Shown here: positions 20,931 through 31,797 of the stretch, in pieces
How the letters are laid out: each line of letters starts with the position of its first letter
Numbering within the stretch: the stretch's first letter is position 1
Source of the DNA: Monocercomonoides exilis
Taxonomy: Eukaryota > Preaxostyla > Oxymonadida > Polymastigidae
Reading direction: 5' to 3'
NCBI GenBank assembly: GCA_001643675.2
Contig: LSRY02000025.1
Span: 62,001-126,000 of the forward strand
DNA length: 64,000 nt
The notes under the pieces: model-generated
What the model was told of the DNA's origin: nothing
The model's database searches: none
What the model saw: only the letters and a program-made list of their open reading frames with translations
Program-made: the position numbers and the translations under genes

Positions 20931-23518
20931 ATTGATTAATGTTTTCATCTTCTTTTATGATAATATATATTAATCTTCGTTTGACTCCATCTGTACACAT
21001 TATTGTATTAATGTCATAATCGAAAATTCTTTTGAGTCTTTCATTAAATGTTCCAATTTTGTTCATTGTTGATGGAAGTTTGTTTAGTGAACAATATTGC
21101 GTGTAGTTCTTGTATAAATCAATTGCATTAAATCCCTTGATACCATCTGCTTTTCTTTCATAGGAAAGATTTTTATTATATTGTTCTTCAGTGAATTCTT
21201 CTAACCATATATCGAAAGAGTATTCATATGATTGATGTATTCTGTTAAAGAAAACTAGCATTGTGAATCTGGAATATGGTTTGATTGTTGTATTCTTTTC
21301 AATATCTTCTGATTCTCTTATGTATTTGACATAAGAGAAGATGAAATCTTCATTATTAATCCAACTCCACAATTGTTTCCACATCTCCACCGCATCTTCT
21401 CTTGTCGAAAGTATTCTTTCGATGGGATACAAACGTCTTTGCACTGCTTCATCACTATATATCCCAGCAAATGATGAATTATTAGTTGAGAAATCACAAT
21501 CGAAATAGAGAGTTATGTTTTCATCATCTCTAGCCATCGATCTTGTTGACAGCATGTCATTATCAAGGATTTTGAAGTCTTCAACAACAACTTTTCCATC
21601 CTTTATGCGTGGAAGTTCGTCGAATTGAATCTGTAATTTATTTTCAAGAAGAGATTTTGTTTGCTCTTTTCCCAATTGACTGAATCTAACATTAACAGAT
21701 GAGAATTCATTGCCGTACACTTTTGTCCTTAATGAAGTAAGAAAACCTTTTCCTTCTCCACCCCTTTCACCATAACATCCCAATGATATTTTTGTTCGCT
21801 TATAATTGTTTCTAAATCTCCATTGATCTCGTCCAAGATTGAAATAGAAAGCAACTTCATCAGCATATGTAGTTTTCAGAAAATCAATCATCGTTTTGAC
21901 TTCATTATTCAGATATACTGTTGGATCTCTCATTCTGAATGTGTTGAAAATGTTTGGCAAATCTGAGACAGGAGCAACCTCATCATATACAGTGAAGTTT
22001 TTGAATTGCTCGACGAATAACTGCTTTAATGTGATAGTTGATACACCGTATGGAATGATAAAACGTTTCAATTGATTCTCAAACCATTCAGCATCTCTTA
22101 CGAAATAAATATTGGTTTCCATTCGCGCAATAACGTCAGTTCCTTTGACAAGTTTCGCAAATGTTCGTAATAGATGTTGTTTAATATCTGGTATTGACAT
22201 CTTCGTAACATTCCTAATGAGATAGTTATATGTTTCTGTGCACCTCTCAAATTCAATAACTTCTTTTAATAATTTGAGTTTTCATCAGTTTCATTTTCTT
22301 AATCTCAGGATCAACAGTGTTTTGATAAAATTCTGGACACCAGATTTTGACGATCTTTTGTGAAGCATAAGGAGTTGATTTCTTGTTCGAACATTTCTCT
22401 CATGTTCGATCCCAATTCATATCAGCATTTGCTGTAAATTAATTATTGTTTTTTATCTCTTGATAGTATGCATCGATGTCTTCATCTTGTACTGATTCAA
22501 TATTAATGAGACTGTTAACGGCACAAAATAATGGGAACAACGATAATTCTTTATCAATACTGAAATGACAATAATTATGTATTGAAACATTTGTGAATCC
22601 ACAGACAAGTACTTCAGCAAACTCTTTCGACATTAAATTGATTCCATCAGTTGTTAGATGTTTGTTTGTATCGTCATTTGATGAATCATATCGAATATCA
22701 ATACCAAATATGTTGAGAATGTCTTCCAGTGATGAAAGATTCGATTTGTCAAGGTAGTTATTCAAGTCAATATATTTTTTTATCACTTTAGAATCTCCTT
22801 TGACTCTTTCACGTATTCTGGTCTCAGCTTGTTCGATGAATTGATTGATTGCAGAATCATCATATCGACTAGTTAAATCACTCTCTTCTTCTGCTTTCTT
22901 TGTCAATTTCTCAGGAATATATTTTGTTGCATTCTTGCTCTCTTCTTCAGTGTACTTTATTATTTCTGTATCAGCTTGAACAAGAAATCGTCGATTTCCA
23001 TTAACACAAGCAAACACATCTATCTCAAAGTCGGAACACTTGAAGACTTTTGTTTGTGAATCAGTCTTTAATGGATATTCATCTCTGTCACAGTATATGT
23101 GCAATCCACCATTTCCTGTCTGCACTAATCCGACATTTTCTGGCAATCTCAAAAGAATTGATTGTCTGATTCTCTCTTTTCTTTCTTCGTCAACTGCTTT
23201 ATTGATGTCGATATCGACAACAGCTAGATTATCAATTTTTCTAATATCAATATAATGTCCAGTGTTCTGTCCTGTTTCATTAACTGTTTCATCAGCAGTT
23301 TTGTTCTTGAATTCTCGAGACACTTTCTTGTAATTATATAATGGTTTCTGATATCCTTTTATTCTTTCACCGATTGTCTTCTTTTTCATCATTTCTTTTC
23401 TTATTCTCCGTTTCTGTTCTTCTTGCACAAACATCTCTTCAATTTCTGGATCTTCATGAACCATTAACGCAGGATTCTTTCTTAACAGTTTTGAGTTTAT
23501 GTCCAAAAAGTTTTGCAT
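20929..23518 (-). pseudogene. PrimPol-SF3 helicase (primase-helicase), frame breaks
   Basis: Two long frames form one gene. The N-terminal part (from ATG 23518) is an archaeo-eukaryotic primase: catalytic VVDIDINKA, then NGGLHIYCD, then FEIDVF. The C-terminal part (22200-20929, with the frame open further upstream) is a superfamily 3 helicase: Walker A-like GERGGEGKGFL, Walker B IQFDELP and motif C TNNSSF. Between them the register stays readable past TAA 22439-22441 and TGA 22400-22402 (ANADMNWD, KIVKIWCPEFYQ), then one frameshift near 22265 leads into the helicase frame. Such proteins start and unwind replication in virophages and large DNA viruses. A Polinton with PolB does not normally carry one. 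The gene is framed by inverted repeats. Confidence 0.8.
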
Positions 23519-23599
23519 ATGTCTTTTAGTGGAAATAAAAAAAGTTATTTTTTTGAAATTAAGCTTATTTTCTTGTTTTCTTATAATAATGACCAATAT

Positions 23600-23835
23600 G
23601 TCCGTATGGCCACTATTTTCAGAGACAACGATTTTACAACTTGCTCCGCTCCACTTGCTCCGGTCTTATACCGTTTTTGATGCAAGATTGATTAATATTG
23701 AGACTGAAATCAGTACTTCTTTTATGAAAAAACAACATGACACATGTTGGCACATGCAAAACTTAGTCACTTGTGCCGAATCATTTTTGACTATGAAATC
23801 GACTGTTTTGATATCATTTTTTGGGGATACTGGAA
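23600..23835 (+). repeat. Inverted repeat, left partner of the PrimPol-SF3 cassette frame
   Basis: Reverse copy of 20685-20930. The inner GGAGCAAG pair near the primase gene is conserved, while the outer hairpin has changed on both sides: GGCACA pairs with TGTGCC instead of GGAGCAAG with CTTGCTCC. Paired change keeps the stem and suggests the fold matters. A nearby TTGGCCG doublet (about 23897-23912) lies just outside. Confidence 0.65.
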
Positions 23836-24090
23836 TTCCAGCATCCCTAATAAAAGATATGAGATGATAGAATCGTTAATGTTTTTATTATCGTATTGGC
23901 CGATTTGGCCGTTAGGTCACTGATTTTATAGAAAGTTAAATGACCCGGTGCACTGACATTCTTTTTTGATATTTCTTTTGTGAATAGTTTGTGTTTATTA
24001 AACATAAATGAAAAAATATGACTAATATAGGAATAAATAATGAGAACAGTTTAGATATATTTTTGATTTAATATTCCAACATGTATTTCA
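23836..24090. other. Intergenic DNA outside the cassette
   Basis: AT-rich, with the TTGGCCG doublet and no clear gene. A short minus-strand open tail (DETPLDMSYVKFVMKYMLEY, about 24061-24125) may be the true end of the next small gene after a frameshift. Confidence 0.4.
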
Positions 24091-24345
24091 TTACGAATTT
24101 AACATAAGACATATCCAAAGGAGTTTCATCAAAATTTTTGAGCCAAACTCTGAAGTAATTTTGTTGAAAAACTGTTGATATTTATCTCTCTCTTGAAATT
24201 CATTGCAATACCTAACAAGTGAATCATTATCTTTATCTTCATGGATGAAATCCCCATGTAATGAAATGTGTTTCGGCTCTTCAAGTGCAATAGTATTTAT
24301 TAAATTTGAAGATTCAGTGTTGTTTTATTCAATTTTTCGGATCAT
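24091..24345 (-). pseudogene. Small unrecognised Polinton protein, in-frame TAA
   Basis: A frame from ATG 24345 (MIRKIE) meets TAA at codon 7 (24325-24327), then continues as SSNLINTIALEEPKHISLHG and DKYQQFFNKITSEFGSKI to 24091. Near its end a shift in an A/T run would give a more natural tail, DETPLDMSYVKFVMKYMLEY. The mirrored copy at 61968-62222 has the same features. About 90-100 residues, charged, no recognised domain. Confidence 0.4.
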
Positions 24346-24366
24346 TTTGCACCATATAACATGAAA

Positions 24367-24691
24367 TTATCTTTTGTGTTTTGAATTTATTAACGCTTTT
24401 GGAAGATTAGTGATTAAAGTTGATGTTGTGTGATATCTTTTAACAAGCAAACCGATATGATAATTAATATCTATTTTCGACGAAATCGCTGGATGCACTT
24501 TATGTGCAGTCATTTTCTGAAAATTAAAATCCCAATGCATTTCAAAAATGAAATTATACATACATCGATTCAGGTGTTGGAAGTCTTGGAGGATCTTCAT
24601 TTTTTATTGCTGCTGTTAATAATAAACACTGGAATATTTGGACAATTGTTGATATTATTAATGTAGTACAAAGGACAATTTCATTTTTCAT
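24367..24691 (-). CDS. Small membrane protein with one short intron
   Basis: Exon 1 starts at ATG 24691 (MKNEIVLCTTLIISTIVQIF), giving a hydrophobic N-terminal segment, then a Pro-rich linker (EDPPRLPTPESMY). A 43-bp intron (GTATAA to TTTTCAG, 24517-24559) joins it to exon 2, which reads KMTAHKVHPAISSKIDIN and ends NSKHKR at TAA 24367. The product is about 93 residues with one membrane span. Without splicing the frame stops immediately, which is the main evidence for the intron. It lies between capsid and PrimPol genes. A virion membrane or entry role is only a guess. Confidence 0.55.
24517..24559 (-). other. Spliceosomal intron, 43 bp
   Basis: GTATAATTTC at the 5-prime side and TTTTCAG at the 3-prime side, AT-rich inside. 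Removal joins two open frames of the small membrane protein. The same intron is at 61754-61796 in the right arm. Confidence 0.6.
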
Positions 24692-24760
24692 TTATGTATT
24701 TGTAATGATTGACTATTTCATTATTGATAAAAATAAAAAATATATTTATAATTGGTTGGT

Positions 24761-26521
24761 TTATTCTTCTAATTCTCCAGCAGGAGTATATCCTAACGCT
24801 CTTAATACATCTTCTGCAGTATGATCTTTAACATATTGAACATTTAATCCATCTTAAAGACTAAAAATCCAAAATGATTGTTGAACCATGTTGAATAGAG
24901 GAGCAGGGGGATGTCTTGCATTTTGAGTGAGATCATCTCTAACGTTGTAATTAGTATCTGTTTCTCCACTGTAAATGGGAGTTCCTCTGAGTTCAACAGA
25001 AACAGGAGTATTTCCAGTGTGAATTCCATCAAAACAGATTCCAGTTCCACCACTTCTCTCACACTGTGTTGTGAACATGAATGACGTATCATCAGTTGTT
25101 GGAAAGAAGACTTCAGAAGCATTATTTTTGACACTTGTGAGACTCTCTTCATACTCCTCAGTTGCAGGGAATAAAGAATCAAGATCTGAAGCATTAAACA
25201 TCATCTGGAAAAACGTTGCATCTGTAGTATTTAAAGGCTTTTCCGGGAATCGTCTATCACCGATGTAGAGTTGGAGCTCTTTATATTGAGGGTTATCAAA
25301 TGTTGTCCAATGACGAGTATCTTTTTGGAATGGAGTAACTGTTGACATAACATGATTAAAGCATAAGTTGTCATGGCACTGTTGAAATCCTGAAGGAGTA
25401 GGAGCACTTCCTAATCTTTTTGTCTCAATTCTTTGTGAAGGAACAACAAATGGATGAGAAGAGAAGTATTCAACAAGATTTGTTAAACACTGAGAAGACA
25501 CATTATATCCCGCAATAGAGATCTTACAGTCTTTCGTCTGGCAGAATGTGACTGTAGGAGTGAACTCAGGAATAATAGTTTCATAATTGAATCCATCAAC
25601 AGTTCCTTCAGCAGTTAAGTCATAATTGAATACAAACTGACGTGAAGGACAGTTTATTTGTGTGAACTTCTTTGCATACTCAAAACATGAATCAGGAGTA
25701 GCAAGGATCATCTTCATTATGCTATCGTAGTTTTGTCCTTGTGAAGATTTGAAGTAGTTTCTTCGTTTTCCTACAGTTTTGATCATGGACATTTTTGGAG
25801 ATACTCGACAGTAAACAAGTGCTTCAGGTATTATGGTGTATTTCAATTTCAAATCTCCGAATAAACGATTAGGATAATCAATAAATCCTGATAACAGAAG
25901 AATATCATCAAGAGGAATGGATATTGGAATATCAATATCAAGATAAGATCCTGCTTTAATTAGTGTTATCGGAACGTAGACTCCACAAGCAGAATTATCA
26001 TATTTGTGCACATTATCATATAAAGAGTGTATATGTTTTCGATTATCTTTCTCAGTTTTTGGCTTGATTGTGTTTTATTTAAATGATTCAATAGTTGCAT
26101 TGGGCTGACGAGTCGAATCAATAATCTTATCTTCTCCATGAACAACACAATAATCTGAGATAATATTAGATCCTGATCTCAGTCCGATGAACATAAATTG
26201 AGACTCAAGCGGTTTCTTTCCTGCTTGTGAGATCTCATTATCGCGTGTAACAAGATCATGAGAGAAATTGATTCTTGCAGTAATGACTGTAGTGATAAAT
26301 AAATCGTGAATTTGTGTGACATTCACATTTGCGTTAGTCATAGATATGTTTATTTCATGAGTGTAATCCAAAGGAAGTTTTTCATCAGGAATAGCTTCTG
26401 AAATTGAATAATAGTGTCTTCCATCGTTGATTGCAGTCATTTTTGAATAAGTTTTTAATGCAGCCTCAATATTTCCAACAGGCTGTAACCCAAGTGCTTT
26501 TGTAACATGCAGATTTGACAT
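24761..26521 (-). pseudogene. MCP: Polinton major capsid protein, two in-frame TAA
   Basis: One frame of 586 codons from ATG 26521 (MSNLHVTKALGLQPVG) to TAA 24761, with internal TAA at 26075-26077 and 24854-24856. Both sides of each stop stay in register and keep capsid-like composition. Phrases such as GVYVPITLIKAGSYLDIDIP, LQLYIGDRRFPEKPLN, NASDLDSLFPATEEYEESL and GICFDGIHTGNTPVSVELRG fit a double jelly-roll capsid in length, beta-rich pattern and location. The final segment, TAEDVLRALGYTPAGELEE, is helical. It would build the icosahedral shell. Assignment is by pattern and context, since motif searches were not possible. The gene diverges from the pVI-like gene. Confidence 0.7.
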
Positions 26522-26535
26522 TTCGTACTTTGAAG

Positions 26536-26545
26536 AAGATAAAAA
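26536..26545 (-). promoter_or_regulatory. TTTTTATCTT motif before capsid gene
   Basis: Located 14 bp upstream of the capsid ATG, in a 58-bp divergent spacer also serving the pVI-like gene. Confidence 0.5.
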
Positions 26546-26579
26546 CTTGAAGAATATAATTTTTAATCGCTATCAAAAT

Positions 26580-26939
26580 ATGTCAGCTGGAATTTGGATC
26601 AAAATGAAAAACTTTTTCTCGAATACATTTAATACAGTGAAAAATGGTATTAAATGGGTGAACGATAAGGTAGTGAAGCCTCTTATTCGACCTGTATTGA
26701 ATACTGTATCACCATTCCTTCCTGGTCCTGGAAAACTAATTAATAACGTTTTCAACACAGTAAGTGATTTTGCAGATAATGCTCTAGGAAACAGAAGCAG
26801 AAACATCTCTTACGATCTGCAAAATTCTAATAATTCGGGAGCATTAAACAGATCAGGAGTAATGAATCGAGCAACATCGAGTACATCAGATATTCTAAAG
26901 CAAGGATTGCTTAACAGAAGAATTCAACTTTTAAAATAA
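26580..26939 (+). CDS. Small basic pVI-like virion protein
   Basis: Start ATG 26580 (MSAGIWIKMKNFF) is preferred over the upstream TTG. The 119-residue product opens with an amphipathic helix, WIKMKNFFSNTFNTVKNGIK, then VVKPLIRPVLNTVSPFLPGPGKLI, then a Ser/Asn-rich stretch and a basic end. Small proteins of this style next to the capsid gene in adenoviruses and Polintons are membrane-active internal proteins. The similarity is in architecture only. The left-arm copy is intact; the mirrored copy is frameshifted. Confidence 0.45.
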   Translation: MSAGIWIKMKNFFSNTFNTVKNGIKWVNDKVVKPLIRPVLNTVSPFLPGPGKLINNVFNTVSDFADNALGNRSRNISYDLQNSNNSGALNRSGVMNRATSSTSDILKQGLLNRRIQLLK

Positions 26940-27009
26940 AATTATTAATTGAATCCACAAAAATATTTTTCACTTTATGTTATTATTTATTTTTGTATTT
27001 ATAATTTGT

Positions 27010-27632
27010 TTAGAATTGTTCTTCTTCAACATCCATCTTTTTAGTAATTGCTGAAGATAAAGAAGACGAAGAAGCTGATGACGATAAACTTGAGCCTTGA
27101 TTAGATTTGATCAATATTTCAATAAAAGGATTCTGAAGATCCGGATTTGTATTAATTAATGGCACAAAATTTGTCAAAGGATTTAGAGAAGTGAATATCA
27201 TTTTCGCAACTTGAATCGTTGTTAAAGCATATCTTTTAATGAGAACATCGAAATCGTCATCAGTTAATCGAGAGAAGAATGCTTTCCAATACTTCCTGCG
27301 CTTTGATATCACATTTTCTTTATCGATAAACATATTGTAAATACCGATATATGGATTGATAGCCATCATCATATCATAAATCAAACACTGTCTGTATATT
27401 ACAGAATTAATTTTTGTTAGATGCTGACTGTAGGTGAATTTCTTATTTTCACATAATTTTCTCACATCATCACTTGTGTCGAAACTTAATTGAAACCTCT
27501 CAAGGATCTGTGAAACTACTCTCTTTTGAAATCAATATCCATTCTGTCAACTTGTCCTTTATGAAGATTCTTCAAATAATCAACATATTTGTTCTCACGT
27601 CTGTCATTCAAGTTTGGATATTTATCAATATA
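27010..27632 (-). pseudogene. Conserved virion protein, C-terminal part (split by pogo, frameshifted)
   Basis: Second half of the gene that starts at 30579. It resumes at the TA beside the pogo element with IDKYPNLNDRRENKYVDYL. In this arm one A is missing near 27532 (FKRE then stop). In the right arm FKKRVVSQILERF runs on to EEEQF. The downstream piece (27010-27465) is intact, alpha-helical, with a Ser-rich tail. Its function is not recognised, but it sits between capsid and packaging ATPase genes. Confidence 0.6.
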
Positions 27633-27932
27633 CAGTCGGTGCCAAAGCCGATCCTTGGTGCGAAACCCGAACCAAGAGAGAGAGAGAGAGAGAGAGAGAA
27701 TGCAATCATTTTTCGAAGTTGTAAAAAGTATTTCTTGAATAAAAGATAAAATATATATAACAATTCGTTGAAACCAGGTATTTGGCAAAATATATAGTAA
27801 TTTTCAAATGAAATAATTAACAAAGAAAATTCATTTTGTGTTTGTTTTATTATTGGTATGGTCAAAAATAATTGATATGAAGCAATTCTTTAAAAGAAAA
27901 CTTCTTGTTAGTTCTTCAAAATGGTGTGAAGG

Positions 27933-29998
27933 CTAGAGTTTTATTCTGCAGTTGAATTTTGAGTAGTATGTTTCTCTAATGCGTTTCTCTTTCGTATTAA
28001 ATGAAGGAGAAATTTCTCTGGGAGGGTGATCAAAATCTCTGTTATCATTTTTTGAAGTTGATTTCACTTCTTTTTCATCGTCTTTTAGTATTTCAATCAT
28101 TCTCTTTGCTTTTTTTCTCGATAACTTTTTTTCCTTTGCTGGTTCTTTATTTAACATTTCATTAAGTTCTTACCTACTATGTTTGTTCTTTCGTTTCATT
28201 TCAGAAGAAGATAAAGTTGGTTTTCAAATTTTCATCAGCTGTTTTTGAAGATAATGTAAATGCTCTTTTGTTGATTCAATTTGTTTCATTAGCTCTGAAT
28301 CATCCATCTCTTTTGCTTCTTCTGATGATTTTTCTTCAGTGGAGTTTTCGTCTGTGGAAAATTTTATTGTTGAATTTATACTGTGATCATCGATAAATGT
28401 TGAGCGATTTTTTATTATTTCAGAATCGTGGAAAGATGAATGTTTTGAAGATTGTAAAGAAGATAATTGTTTATCGCTATGAGGAGAAAAATTCCCAAAC
28501 AACTCTTCTCTCCAATCTTGCGAAGAAACTGAAGTATTAGAATTGCATTTGTGATTTTGGATGTGGGATCTAGATATGCGATCCAAGACTGTGGCAGCTG
28601 CAACAGGCCAGACGCCTGCTTTTATGAACGCTGCTTTAATAGTCGAAGGCATTACCGCAGCAGCAACTGCTTCAGGGAGTGTGTCTGCAAGGGAAGATCT
28701 GTAGGAATGAATCGAAAACGGAACAGGAACGTGAAATTTATTGAAAAGAGTTGTTTTCAAACGAGAAAAGATGCACGAGTCGCACTGTTGTAATAGATGG
28801 GTCAAATTTGGTGGAAAACACTTCAAAATGATATCGTGTTTCTCTGCAAAATCTGCAACAGAATTGTCTGAATGAGTTCCATGATTATCCATTAGGAACA
28901 GGGCTTTATGCGTCGATGTTGGTTTAACTTTAGAGACAATCGCAGGTATCCAAAAATTGATCATGATGTTTTTAAATATTTCTTTAGTTATCCAACCGGA
29001 TGAAGAAGGAAGAACTTTGATGTCGAACGCAGAAAGAGATGAAAATTTTTGTGGCAAACTTTTCATGGGCCAAAGAAGAAATCGTTGAAGTGAAGAACCA
29101 TCTGCACAGACACACAGACACAAAGTTGAATTAGGAACTTTTGGAGGAGCTGTTGAAGCAGGCGGAATTTGATTTTTTAAACAAACAACCAGTTTTCTTG
29201 TGCTTTCACTTAAATTCAACGAAGATTCATCAAAATTAAATATACTCGATGAATCAATGTTATTCCTGCTAATAACTTCAGACAATTCTCCAAACCATTG
29301 TCTCACATTCTCTGGCGATTGTGCTGCTATTTTTGATAACTCAATAGGTCTCGATACTGCTGCATGTATAATTTCACTTCTTTTTAAAAGCTTGTATGCG
29401 AACTTTTCGTTGAGTTTTTTTGGTTCTTTATTTTCACCACACTCTTTTTCAAGAATATCCGCACACTAAGAAAAAAATTTCTGAAAAGAAAAAAAATAAA
29501 AAATAAATCAAACCATGTTCTGGACATCGTGCACTTTAATTGTTTCTTTTTCTGATAATTTGACAAGGACTTGATTTTCAATTATATCGAGCTGGCGCGC
29601 GTTAATTGTTAGAGGATGCCCATCCACTCCAACATCTCTTCCTTCCTTCTCCGCTTTAACACCTCTGAACCAAGCACCTTTGGAAATAATATTTTCGCCA
29701 ACAACAGTTTGCCATTTCAGTGAATGATCACGGCGTATAGCAAATATCTTTTGGTTGTTGAATGAATGGAACGATATTTGCTGGATGCGAGTTCGCGATG
29801 AAGTTGAAGAGGAGAAAGATATGTTGAGTTTCTCATGACATATGGGGTATGATCAAATGAACAATCATTGAAACTTTTGATTAGTGATGTATTTGTTAAT
29901 TTTTTTATGTTAATAATATGTTTTAATTCGCAACAAAACAAATATAAATATATGGAATTATTTCTTTTTGTTGTGAACACAAAAAATGAAAGATTCAT
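27933..29998 (-). pseudogene. pogo/Tigger-like transposase, one intron, broken
   Basis: Exon 1 (from about 29998) includes SPLQLHRELASSKYRSIHSTT and ends VQNM. A 48-bp intron follows (29466-29513), then exon 2 from CADILEKECGE. The DDE domain shows FNFDESSLNL, LFLMDNHGTH and QQCDSCIFSRLK, giving three catalytic Asp positions. In this arm an A-run near 29750 lost one base, which breaks exon 1. After LMKI a TGA (28224-28226) and then a TAA (28170-28172) interrupt the frame, which continues in register as a Lys-rich tail to 27933. It would cut and paste the element at TA sites. Confidence 0.75.
29466..29513 (-). other. Spliceosomal intron in the pogo transposase, 48 bp
   Basis: GTTTGATTTA at the 5-prime side and TTTTTTCTTAG at the 3-prime side. 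Splicing joins VQNM to CADILEKECG in frame; unspliced sequence stops at once. Mirrored at 56793-56840. Confidence 0.6.
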
Positions 29999-30196
29999 TG
30001 ATTACAAAAACATCAGCCAAAATAATGAATTGAGTTCTTGTTATTTCTTTTAATTGATTAATGATTATTCCAGATGCAACTGCCTTGGAAATATCTTCAA
30101 AAAATTCAATATAGAGATAATTTTACAGAAATGAACAAGATCAATGTTTATGCAAGGATCGAATTTCGCACCAAGGATCGGCTTTGGCACCGACTG

Positions 30197-30579
30197 TAAT
30201 TACTCATAAGTTTTCTTCTCTTGCGCTCATTTCCTGTTGTATATCCATCAACAGCATATATATCACTATTAGGAGTTTTCCAAATGATCTTATCGGGAGT
30301 ATCAGGGTTGTTATCATGATCGATTAAATCGAAACTCCAATCTTTTCCTTCTTTCCAAAGTTTATTTCGTTTCAGATAGTTTTTCCCTGACTGTTCACTC
30401 ATGAGATCTTTAAAATATCGTATTTCCTGTTGTTGATCAAGTATAATATGTTTCAATTCATCCATTCCAAGTTTTTCTTTTGGACCACCTGCATGTGACT
30501 TTTTTCTATTGGTGGGATCTGATGAAAATAGTGAAATTCCTTTTTTTGGTAACTCAAGCAGATTTGGACTGTTTGACAT
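30197..30579 (-). pseudogene. Conserved virion protein, N-terminal part (split by pogo)
   Basis: Starts at ATG 30579 (MSNSPNLLELPKKG) after a TTTTTATCTT motif. It has a Lys-rich helix, then a conserved-looking block: WSFDLIDHDNNPDTPDKIIW followed by AVDGYTTG. In Polinton-like viruses a similar Trp-Asp plus N-x-Y block is found in a minor virion protein, so a structural role is likely. The gene is cut at LMSNY by the pogo element and resumes at 27632. Joined length is about 340 residues. Confidence 0.6.
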
Positions 30580-30597
30580 CAGTAGTTCTTATATACA

Positions 30598-30607
30598 AGA
30601 TAAAAAT
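30598..30607 (-). promoter_or_regulatory. TTTTTATCTT motif before the virion gene
   Basis: Exact motif copy 18 bp upstream of ATG 30579. Confidence 0.5.
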
Positions 30608-30643
30608 GTTTTTATCAGATTGAAATACTAAATAATTATCATT

Positions 30644-31606
30644 ATGAAAAGTTGACAGATTCTAAAAGAAATCAACTCGAGATCCTTAGAGACAATCGTG
30701 AATAGAAGAAACAGAGATGCAGAATTAGATATCACGCATGAGATTCAATCAGATAAACATCCAGATCTGTTTTTCAAACGCAATTCTGTTAATTTGCTTG
30801 TAGGAGGAAGAGGAAATAGAAAAACATATAGTGTTTTGAAAGAACAAGCTAAAGTGAGTGCATTAGATGAATTATATCAAGAATATGATGTCACTCCTGA
30901 GTTGCATTTTGGAGGCAATTCATTATTTGTGTATGTGTCTGACAAGAGTTGTGATCAAATATTTGAGAGGATGAAGAAATTTATTGAATTTCCAATAGTG
31001 CAAGAGAGATATAATGAAGCTTTAAAAACACTAACTGATATCAGTAATGCCAAAGAACTATATCGTGACATACGCAATAGAAAACAACAGGATGATTCAG
31101 TTGTGAATGCTGTATTAGAGACACTGCATATAGAAGACTTTTCTCAACCTGTTCATCACACAGCAGTTTTATTTGATGATTGCATGGAGATGTTCAAAAA
31201 GAAAGATGGAATATTAAGATTACTGTTTGAGAATAGACAGCCTATGATCACATACTTCTTATGCTTACAAGATCCAAAAGGAATATGCTCAGAAGTGAAA
31301 GCTAATTTGGACACTCTGTGGATATTTGGAGGATTCTCCAAATTGAAGTTCAATCATGTATATTATCAGTTGCAGACTAATCAAGATCGTGATACTCTAT
31401 GGGAAGGCTACAAAAATTTAAGTCGAAGAGACATCATGCACTTCTCATATGATGATGACGGGACAAAAATAAAGACTATTATTAGTGCTAAAAAGGATGA
31501 CCCCCGACAGGGAAGAAACGAAGTTTCCGGACACTTTGTGTCTTCAGAACTAAGCGATAAGAACAGAAGAACAGCTATCAACGTGAGATATGTTAGAAAT
31601 ATTTAA
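30644..31606 (+). pseudogene. Packaging ATPase (FtsK-HerA/A32 type), TGA at codon 4
   Basis: The 302-codon frame from 30698 has no ATG start. The same frame extends back to ATG 30644 with one TGA at 30653-30655. Walker A is VGGRGNRKT, with Lys and Thr in place. Walker B is AVLFDDC. A downstream block, LCLQDPKGICSEVKANLDTL, matches the sensor region of A32-like ATPases. It would pump the Polinton genome into capsids. Aside from the early TGA the gene is intact in this arm; the right-arm copy has two compensating one-base shifts. It diverges from the virion gene. Confidence 0.8.
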
Positions 31607-31797
31607 AGAATTCTATTATTTTTCAAAGTTTCCACAACGATTTCCATTTGTTTGGACAAAATATTGATTGTATAAATAATTTCAGAATCGTTCGACAAAT
31701 TTCAAAACAAGAAATTATTTGCAGATTTCTTTAGTGATATCCTGTTATTGAGTTTAGTGATTCTATATCCTTCTATGTGATATTGCTTATTGAGTTT
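31607..31797. other. Intergenic DNA, nothing recognised
   Basis: AT-rich spacer between the converging ATPase and small-protein genes. No motif seen. Confidence 0.4.

Larger units (their letters stand above)
27633..30196 (-). mobile_element. pogo/Tigger-like DNA transposon inside the virion gene
   Basis: A 2.56-kb element bounded by 33-bp inverted repeats, CAGTCGGTGCCAAAGCCGAT and on to GCGAAA, with TA duplicated on both sides (27631-27632 and 30197-30198). It codes for a DDE transposase of the pogo/Tigger group. Removing it with one TA joins the virion gene in frame. A GA microsatellite (27678-27699) lies near one end. The same insertion is in the right arm, so it predates the palindrome. 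Confidence 0.9.

Noticed and set aside
20661-20948. A 95-codon frame matching one at 23499-23867 as a duplicated gene
   Set aside because: These frames are translations of the inverted cassette repeat. Iterons and hairpins explain the similarity better than coding.
23836-24766. Polinton cysteine protease (Ulp1/adenain type)
   Set aside because: No frame here or elsewhere showed the His, Asp and Cys motifs; the small genes in this gap do not match.
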